From: an uncultured Eggerthellaceae bacterium
Lineage (GTDB): Bacteria; Actinomycetota; Coriobacteriia; Coriobacteriales; Eggerthellaceae
Reading direction: 5' to 3'
DNA length: 6,011 nt
Assembly: GCA_902497215.1 (NCBI GenBank)
Contig: CABVEH010000080.1
Span: 1-6,011 of the forward strand
In this document: positions 5,029 to 6,011 of the stretch, one piece after another
How the letters are laid out: every line of letters starts with the position of its first letter
How positions within the stretch are numbered: the stretch's first letter is position 1
Program-made: the position numbers and the translations under genes
The notes under the pieces: generated by a model
Told to the model about the DNA's origin: nothing
What the model saw: the letters and a program-made list of their open reading frames with translations, nothing else
Databases searched by the model: none

Positions 5029-6011
5029 ATGTCCGACAACAACGAAAGCAAACGCAAGCGCTACTCGTACATGCAGAACCGCGAGCTCTCGTGGCTCGAG
5101 TTCAACAAGCGCGTGCTCGACCAGAGCGCCGACCCGGCGGTGCCGCTGCTGGACCGCCTCAGCTTCCTTTCAATATACTGGTCGAACCTGCAGGAGTTCT
5201 TCATGATCCGCGTGGGGTCGCTCACCGACCTGTCGCTGGTGAAGAAGACCATCATCGACTCGAAGTCGGGCATGACGCCCGAACAGCAGCTCGTCGCGGT
5301 GTACAAGCGCTGCCACGAGCTGTATCCCTACTACGAGGGGTGCTACAAGGCGCTGCGCAAGGACCTCATGTCCGAGGGCGTGGTGAACAAATCGGCCAAG
5401 AGCCTCACCGACGACCAGGCCTCGTTCGTCGCGGACTACTTCGACGCGAACGTGATGCCGTTCCTGTCGCCGCAGATCATAAACGCGCGGCACCCCTTCC
5501 CGCACCTCGAGAACGGGGCCCTTTACATCGTCGTACGCCTGGACGAGGAGGCCGACAAGGAGGCCAAGAAGAAGTCGAAGGCCGACAAGTCCGCCGGCGG
5601 CAAGGGGAAGGGCGGCAAGAACGTCGGCGCCGAAGGCGTGACGCTGGGCATAATCCCGCTTCCACGCCAATGCAGCCGCATCATCCGCCTCCCCGGCCCG
5701 GGGCTGCAGTTCATCCTGCTCGAGCATGTGATCGAGATGTTCGTGCAGGAGGTCTTCTCCATGTACAAGGTGAAGCACACCAACGTCATCTGCGTCACGC
5801 GCAACGCCGACCTCGACGCCGTCGAAGGCGCCGAGGAGCAAGGCGAGGACTACCGCGAGCACATCAAGAAGATCCTCAAGCGCCGCACGCGCCTGATGCC
5901 GGTGCGGCTTGAGACGGAAAAGGAGCTTTCGGCCACGGTGAAGCCCGTCCTTCTGGAAAGGCTCGACCTGAAGGCCCCGCAGACCTTCGTCAGCAAGGTG
6001 CCGCTCGACCT
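5029..6011 (+). CDS. ppk1: Polyphosphate kinase 1, N-terminal part (3' end outside window)
   Basis: PPK1 reversibly transfers the gamma-phosphate of ATP onto a growing polyphosphate chain. The first 327 residues are present, out of roughly 700 usual for the family. The N-terminal domain is recognised by QNRELSWLEFNKRVLDQ (16-32) and by FLSIYWSNLQEFFMIRV (46-62); Asn53 corresponds to the ATP-contacting Asn of the SNNLDEF motif in E. coli PPK. The family usually has Asp where Gln55 stands. The head domain follows from about residue 120 (PFLSPQIIN, YIVVRL, GIIPLPRQCSRIIRLPG, VTRNADLD). The catalytic histidines lie in the C-terminal domains beyond the window and cannot be checked. Residues 172-203 form a Lys/Gly-rich segment with nine lysines, replacing what in E. 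coli is a short turn between two beta-strands. The frame is open to the window end without a stop. The gene follows the PPK2 gene by 99 bp, so synthesis and use of polyphosphate are probably co-expressed. Confidence 0.95.
   Translation, partial: MSDNNESKRKRYSYMQNRELSWLEFNKRVLDQSADPAVPLLDRLSFLSIYWSNLQEFFMIRVGSLTDLSLVKKTIIDSKSGMTPEQQLVAVYKRCHELYPYYEGCYKALRKDLMSEGVVNKSAKSLTDDQASFVADYFDANVMPFLSPQIINARHPFPHLENGALYIVVRLDEEADKEAKKKSKADKSAGGKGKGGKNVGAEGVTLGIIPLPRQCSRIIRLPGPGLQFILLEHVIEMFVQEVFSMYKVKHTNVICVTRNADLDAVEGAEEQGEDYREHIKKILKRRTRLMPVRLETEKELSATVKPVLLERLDLKAPQTFVSKVPLD

Noticed and set aside
5170..5862. A 230-codon open frame antisense to ppk1
   Set aside because: It is a shadow of the ppk1 codon bias, with no ribosome site or family motif seen.
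5091..5912. A 273-codon + strand frame inside ppk1
   Set aside because: It is out of frame with the clear PPK1 protein, and its product is an Arg/Pro/Ala-rich low-complexity string typical of a shifted frame in GC-rich coding DNA.

Overview
The window looks like chromosomal DNA from a high-GC actinobacterium. The protein style suggests the class Coriobacteriia (Eggerthellaceae-like), but that placement is inferred from recall of similar proteins and not from any search. The window contains six protein genes, two of them cut by its ends, and no rRNA, tRNA, CRISPR array or insertion sequence that I can recognise.

Left block (about 1-2570, + strand): three tightly packed genes form a probable operon. 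They are the C-terminal half of an MFS transporter, a carbon-nitrogen hydrolase (nitrilase superfamily, full Glu-Lys-Cys triad), and a ten-helix EamA/DMT transporter. The gap between the first two is 18 nt. The third starts either 22 nt after the hydrolase stop or, with an alternative TTG start, inside its end. A hydrolase between two unrelated transporters suggests uptake of an amide-, carbamoyl- or nitrile-type compound, its hydrolysis, and export of a product. The substrate cannot be read from the sequence.

Middle: a short convergent gap (2571-2676) is followed on the - strand by a gamma-class carbonic anhydrase-like left-handed beta-helix protein with all three metal-binding histidines. 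It diverges from the next gene across a 105-bp region that carries back-to-back promoter-like -10 elements.

Right block (3289-6011, + strand): polyphosphate metabolism. A two-domain PPK2-family polyphosphate:AMP phosphotransferase is followed after 99 bp by ppk1, whose 3' part lies outside the window. PPK1 enzymes make polyphosphate from ATP; PAP-type PPK2 enzymes use polyphosphate to phosphorylate AMP. The pair could therefore store and recover phosphoryl energy. This block is clearly more GC-rich than the left block and strongly prefers C or G at third codon positions.

The most noteworthy details are a Lys/Gly-rich insertion of about 28 residues in the PPK1 head domain, the hydrolase between two transporters, the compact divergent promoter region that also decides the PPK2 start, and a tiny Cys-rich reading frame just after the carbonic anhydrase gene. 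I found no convincing undescribed multi-gene system.
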